NCBI GenBank assembly: GCA_016214925.1
Contig: JACRMO010000161.1
Coordinates: 1 to 8,075 of the forward strand
Direction: 5' to 3'
Length of the DNA stretch: 8,075 nt
DNA from: Gammaproteobacteria bacterium
GTDB taxonomy: Bacteria > Pseudomonadota > Gammaproteobacteria > Thiohalobacterales > Thiohalobacteraceae
Positions 4,353 to 8,075 of the stretch are shown here, piece by piece. The position numbers were made by a program, and so were the translations under genes. The stretch's first letter is position 1, and every line of letters starts with the position of its first letter. The notes beneath the pieces are model-generated. The model did no database searches, was not told the DNA's origin, and saw only the letters and a list, made by a program, of their open reading frames with translations.

Positions 4353-6650
4353 TTACATATTGGCGCCGATGGTGAACTGGAAGATCTGCACCTGATCGCC
4401 GTCCTTGTCGTTCAGAGGCTTCGCCAGACTGAAGGTCAAGGCGCCCAACGGCGACAGCCAGGTCGCGCCGACACCCGCGGAATAGCGCAAGTCGCCGGCA
4501 TCGAAGTCGCTGTAACCCGGGTACACATTACCTATGTCCATGAACGTGCTCATACGGAACGAGTTGGTCTTGGTGAAAAACGGCGGCGGGAACAGCACCT
4601 CGATATTGCCGACCACGCGGAAGCCACCACCCAGGGGATCGCCCAGGGAGTCCTTCGGACCGAGGGTATTATCCTCGAAACCGCGCACCGAACGCACGCC
4701 ACCGGCATAATAATTTTCGAAGAATGGCAGAGCTTCGTAATCGCCGTAGCCATCGCCGTAGTTCACTTCACCGTTCAGCAGCAGGGTGAATTGTTTGGTC
4801 AGCGGCGTAAATCCCTGCGCCTCGTAGCCCAATTTGTAGTATTCCAGGTCCAGACCCGGCACGGTCGATTCGGCGGAGGCCCGCTGCAAGCTGCCCCGAT
4901 CGGGGAAGATGGTCTTGTTACGGGTGTCGTGCGCCCAACTGCCGGTGACCTTGACGTTGTCGAACTGGTTGCCGTGGTCGGTGATGAAATCCTTGATCTC
5001 CTGCGAGGAGAATACCGTGGTGCCGAGATCCAGATTCTCGTATTCGAAATTCGCCCGCACGGTGTCGAATTCGTTGATCGGGATGCCGTAGGTGACGTTG
5101 CCGCCGAAGGTATCCAGGGTGTATTCGGCGACGTTGGCCTCGGCGGCATCGGTCGTCTTGTAGAACAGCCCGAAGCCGCGGCTGATGCCATCGATGGTGT
5201 AGTACGGATTCAGGTAGGAGAAGCTGTAGACCGTGTTCACCTGACTGTTGTTGAAGGCGAGACTCACGCGCTTGCCACTGCCGAGGAAGTTGTCCTGGGT
5301 GACGCTGGCGTTGAACAGAACACCGGACGACTGCGCATAGCCGACGCCCAGCATCAGGTTACCGGAGGGTTGCTCGGTGACCGCATAGTTCACGTCCACT
5401 TGATCGGTGGTGCCCGGCACGGTCGGGGTCTCGACATTGACCTCCTCGAAAAAGCCCAGGCGGTCCAGGCGGGTCTTGGAACGTTCCACCGCCGAAGTGG
5501 AGAACCAGCCGCCTTCCATCTGACGCATTTCACGGCGCAGCACTTCGTCGCGGGTGGCGGTGTTGCCGGACATGTTGATGCGGTGGACATACACGCGCTT
5601 GCCCGGATCGACGAAGAACGTCACCACGACTTCCTTGGTCTTATTATCGACCTCGGGGATGGTGTTGACGTTGGCGAACGCATAGCCCTGATCGCCGAGA
5701 CGCGCGCTGACCTTCTCGACGGTTTCGGTCACGCGCTTGCGCGAGAACACATCGCCGGGATTGAGCAGCACCAGCGGGAACAATTCCTTCGGTTCCACCA
5801 CCAGATCGCCGGCCAGACGCACTTCCTTGACCTTGAACTGCTCGCCCTCGGTGATGTTGATGGTGAGGTAGATATCCTTTTTGTCCGGCGTGATCGACAC
5901 CTGGGTGGAATCGATGTTGAAGTTGATATAGCCACGGTCGAGATAATAGGAACGCAGGGTTTCCAGGTCGCCGGAAAGTTTCTGTTTGGAGTACTGATCG
6001 ACGCCGGTATAGAACGACAGCAGCGTCGGCGTGCTGAGCTGAAATTCCTCGACCAGCGTCGCATCATCGAACACCGTGTTGCCGACAATGCTGATCTGCT
6101 TGATGCGCGCGGCGCGACCCTCGGACACGGCGATGGTGATGCCCACGCGGTTGCGCTCGATCGGCGTTACCGTGGTGGTGATCTTCACGCCGTATTTGCC
6201 GCGACTGAAATACTGCCGTTGCAGTTCCTGCTCAACCTTCTCCAACAAGGAACGATCGAACACCCGGCCCTCGGCGAAGCCGATCTCCTTGAGCGAGTCC
6301 ATCAACGGCTCGGTCTCGATGTCCTCGTTGCCGGTGATTTCGATGGCGGAGATGGCCGGACGTTCCTGCACCACCACGACCAGCACGCCCCCATCGCCCT
6401 CGGGGTCGCGTTCTATGCGCACATCCTTGAAGAAGCCGGTCTTGAACAATGCACGCACCGCTTCGGTGGAACGTGTCTCGTCGAAGGTATCGCCGGTCTT
6501 CACCGGCAGGTAGCTGAACACCGTGCCGGGGGCGATGCGTTGCAGCCCCTCGACACGGATGTCCGTCACCGTGAAGGGTGTGAAGGCCCAGGCTTGCTGG
6601 GCGCCAGCCGTCGCCCCGACCAGGACGCACGTGCGCAACAGACGTTTCAT
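4353..6650 (-). CDS. bamA: BamA outer membrane protein assembly factor
   Basis: BamA is the central Omp85 subunit of the BAM complex, which folds beta-barrel proteins into the outer membrane. The 765-residue product has a Sec signal peptide (MKRLLRTC..., cleavage probably after QQAWA, residue 22). Five POTRA repeats follow at about 24-96, 97-177, 178-269, 270-348 and 349-427, then a 16-strand barrel from about 430. The diagnostic loop-6 motif VRGFEDNTLGP lies at 655-665. The length is typical (E. coli 810). The C-terminal beta-signal reads IFQFTIGANM, so the last residue is Met where this family usually has an aromatic residue. ATG start at 6650 has only a weak Shine-Dalgarno (GGA about 10 nt upstream), so coupling to rseP, which ends 33 nt before it, is plausible. 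Stop TAA. A very long open frame on the opposite strand is an antisense shadow. Confidence 0.98.
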   Translation of the reverse strand: MKRLLRTCVLVGATAGAQQAWAFTPFTVTDIRVEGLQRIAPGTVFSYLPVKTGDTFDETRSTEAVRALFKTGFFKDVRIERDPEGDGGVLVVVVQERPAISAIEITGNEDIETEPLMDSLKEIGFAEGRVFDRSLLEKVEQELQRQYFSRGKYGVKITTTVTPIERNRVGITIAVSEGRAARIKQISIVGNTVFDDATLVEEFQLSTPTLLSFYTGVDQYSKQKLSGDLETLRSYYLDRGYINFNIDSTQVSITPDKKDIYLTINITEGEQFKVKEVRLAGDLVVEPKELFPLVLLNPGDVFSRKRVTETVEKVSARLGDQGYAFANVNTIPEVDNKTKEVVVTFFVDPGKRVYVHRINMSGNTATRDEVLRREMRQMEGGWFSTSAVERSKTRLDRLGFFEEVNVETPTVPGTTDQVDVNYAVTEQPSGNLMLGVGYAQSSGVLFNASVTQDNFLGSGKRVSLAFNNSQVNTVYSFSYLNPYYTIDGISRGFGLFYKTTDAAEANVAEYTLDTFGGNVTYGIPINEFDTVRANFEYENLDLGTTVFSSQEIKDFITDHGNQFDNVKVTGSWAHDTRNKTIFPDRGSLQRASAESTVPGLDLEYYKLGYEAQGFTPLTKQFTLLLNGEVNYGDGYGDYEALPFFENYYAGGVRSVRGFEDNTLGPKDSLGDPLGGGFRVVGNIEVLFPPPFFTKTNSFRMSTFMDIGNVYPGYSDFDAGDLRYSAGVGATWLSPLGALTFSLAKPLNDKDGDQVQIFQFTIGANM

Positions 6651-6683
6651 GATTTCAGTCCAGTTCTTGTAATTCAGGGCCTG

Positions 6684-7985
6684 TTAACGCAGCAAACGAC
6701 TGAAGTCGTTGAACAGCGCCAAACTCATCAGGGCGAATAATAAAGCAATGCCGATACGCTGACCCATAATTTCGATCCGCTCCGATACCGGACTGCCCTT
6801 GAAAAGTTCAATAAGGTAATACATCAGGTGCCCCCCATCCAGTACGGGCACGGGCAGCAGATTGAGCACGCCCAGGCTGATGCTGACAATGGCCAGAAAA
6901 CTGAGGAAGGAACCCCAGCCGATGCTGGCGGATTGCCCCGCGTACTGAGCGATGCTGATCGGGCCGCTGATGTTGTCCAGCGAAGCCTGGCCGACCAGCA
7001 TCATACCCAGCGTGCGCAGGGTCAGGATGCTCATATCCCAGGTTTTCACCAGGCCCTGTTGCAGCGCAGCCAACGGTCCATAACGGGTCTCGGTGCGCAA
7101 TTCCGCGCCCAATTCCGGCGGTATCCGCACCTCGGCGCCGATACGGCCGATGACACCGTCGTCGATCACCACCCGCGCCGGGCGCAGGCTCAGATCCTTG
7201 AGCGCGCCGGCGCGCTCGATCTGCACGGCGATAGTCTGTTCGGGGCGTGCCTGGATATATTTCACCCAGGCATCCCAATCGGCAACCGCTTGGCCGTCGG
7301 CACGCACTATGTGATCGCCCGCGCGCAAACCCGCGCTGGCCGCGGCACCGTCGGGGGTCACCCGCTCGATCACCGCCGGCAGACGCGGCTGCCAGAGATG
7401 CAGGCCCAGGCGGTCGAGCAGATCGTCGCCGCCCAACTGCCCTTCCAACTGCGACAGGTCGAGTTCGACCATCCGGCGTCGACCGTCCACGCTTTCCACT
7501 TCCAACGCCAGCCGACTGTGATCGAGCGCCCCCTCCAGCAGGGTCAACAACGTCCCTTCCCAGGTCGTCATCGGTTTGCCGTCGACCGCACGCAACAGAT
7601 CCTGCGCGTGGATCCCGGCCACGGCGGCCGGACTCCCCGCATCCGGCGCATCCAGCAGCGGCTTCAAGCCGGGCACGCCGTGCATAAACAACACCCAATA
7701 GGCGAGCACCGCGAACAACAGATTGAACGCCGGGCCGGCCACCACCACCGCCATGCGTTTGGCGACGGGCTGGCGGTTGAAGGCGCGCGCGAGTTCCTCG
7801 GGCACCACCGGGCCTTCGCGTTCGTCGAGCATCTTCACATAGCCACCGAGCGGAATCGCGGCGAGCACGAATTCGGTTTGATCCGGACCGCGGCGGCGCG
7901 TCCACAAGGGCTTGCCGAAGCCGATGGAGAAGCGCAGCACCTTCACGCCGGCCTTGCGCGCCACCCAGAAATGACCGAATTCGTG
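6684..7985 (-). CDS. rseP: RseP site-2 intramembrane zinc metalloprotease, 5' truncated
   Basis: RseP cleaves anti-sigma factor RseA within the inner membrane after DegS, releasing sigma-E. Seen: the reading frame begins (within trustworthy sequence) with HEFGHFW, the zinc-binding HExxH, at 7985-7965. It continues VARKAGVKVLRFSIGFGK and IPLGGYVKMLDERE, then two PDZ-like regions (about residues 105-190 and 195-280, counting from the Val codon at 7964), then SGPISIA. The third zinc ligand is in PVLDGGH (Asp at about 376), and the end, ALFNDFSRLLR, matches the family. From that Val the protein has 426 residues. E. coli RseP has its equivalent Val at 29 of 450, so about 20 N-terminal residues including the start of TM1 are missing. 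Sequence beyond 7985 is an inverted copy of internal rseP and is not a real N terminus. The frame stays open to the window edge without a plausible start. The stop is TAA at 6684; bamA follows after 33 nt, as in E. coli. Confidence 0.95.
   Translation of the reverse strand, partial: HEFGHFWVARKAGVKVLRFSIGFGKPLWTRRRGPDQTEFVLAAIPLGGYVKMLDEREGPVVPEELARAFNRQPVAKRMAVVVAGPAFNLLFAVLAYWVLFMHGVPGLKPLLDAPDAGSPAAVAGIHAQDLLRAVDGKPMTTWEGTLLTLLEGALDHSRLALEVESVDGRRRMVELDLSQLEGQLGGDDLLDRLGLHLWQPRLPAVIERVTPDGAAASAGLRAGDHIVRADGQAVADWDAWVKYIQARPEQTIAVQIERAGALKDLSLRPARVVIDDGVIGRIGAEVRIPPELGAELRTETRYGPLAALQQGLVKTWDMSILTLRTLGMMLVGQASLDNISGPISIAQYAGQSASIGWGSFLSFLAIVSISLGVLNLLPVPVLDGGHLMYYLIELFKGSPVSERIEIMGQRIGIALLFALMSLALFNDFSRLLR
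7776..7877. repeat. Inverted repeat arm 1 (inside rseP)
   Basis: This 102-bp segment lies within rseP, coding from TEFVLAAIPLGG to about ELARAFN. It is base-for-base the reverse complement of 7974-8075; I compared all positions and found no mismatch. Arm 1 is the authentic copy because it sits in frame in full-length rseP. Confidence 0.97.
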
Positions 7986-8075
7986 CTCGCCGCGATTCCG
8001 CTCGGTGGCTATGTGAAGATGCTCGACGAACGCGAAGGCCCGGTGGTGCCCGAGGAACTCGCGCGCGCCTTCAAC
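7974..8075. repeat. Inverted repeat arm 2 at window end, probable fold-back artefact
   Basis: Exact reverse complement of 7776-7877, with a 96-bp spacer between the arms. It ends on the last base of the window. Read on the plus strand from ATG at 7971 it gives MTEFVLAAIPLGGYVKMLDE and onward, i.e. an internal piece of RseP pointing the wrong way. It displaces the true 5' end of rseP. Only the first 12 bases (7974-7985) are likely also genuine, since they encode HEFG of the zinc motif. Confidence 0.95.

Noticed and set aside
6651..6700. Sigma-E promoter for bamA inside or after the end of rseP
   Set aside because: GAACT occurs before bamA, but no matching TCTGA -10 at proper spacing could be seen; a position-weight scan would be needed.
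4308..6740. 810-codon open frame on the plus strand opposite bamA
   Set aside because: It lies antisense to a complete, clearly recognisable bamA. The protein has no recognisable family features, and long antisense frames are common in GC-rich genes.
7971..8075. New plus-strand gene starting MTEFVLAAIPLGG at the window end
   Set aside because: It is the inverted copy of internal rseP codons, not an independent gene.

Overview
The window looks like the end of a contig from a GC-rich gammaproteobacterium. The LpxA resembles the Pseudomonas type, and the gene order is the classical envelope-biogenesis cluster rseP-bamA-skp-lpxD-fabZ-lpxA. All genes lie on the minus strand, so transcription runs from high to low coordinates.

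Layout, from high to low coordinates. 7974-8075 is an exact 102-bp reverse-complement copy of 7776-7877, ending on the last base of the window. It replaces the true 5' end of rseP and is most simply an assembly or amplification fold-back. Then follow rseP (site-2 protease, 5' truncated, 7985-6684), bamA (outer-membrane insertase, 6650-4353), skp/ompH (periplasmic chaperone, 4315-3806), lpxD (3777-2734), a 227-nt gap holding a palindromic REP/MITE-like element, fabZ (2506-2051), and lpxA (2054-1284), which starts on a TTG overlapping the fabZ stop.

Downstream of lpxA, where lpxB would be expected, there is instead about 500 bp of non-coding DNA packed with palindromic repeats (785-1283). Next comes an AT-richer orphan gene for a HEPN-like protein (784-185), then a heptanucleotide tandem repeat (129-175), a miniature inverted-repeat element (41-126) and a strong hairpin (7-41). 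This end looks like accessory DNA.

The core genes work together. FabZ, LpxA and LpxD share the (R)-3-hydroxyacyl-ACP pool for fatty acid elongation and lipid A acylation. Skp delivers unfolded outer-membrane proteins to BamA, and RseP completes the sigma-E envelope-stress signal. The LpxA carries Phe at the position of the known acyl-chain ruler, suggesting a lipid A acyl chain shorter than C14. I see no wholly new multi-gene system. The most notable items are the fold-back at the contig end, the LpxA ruler residue, the HEPN-like orphan, and the dense palindromic repeats.
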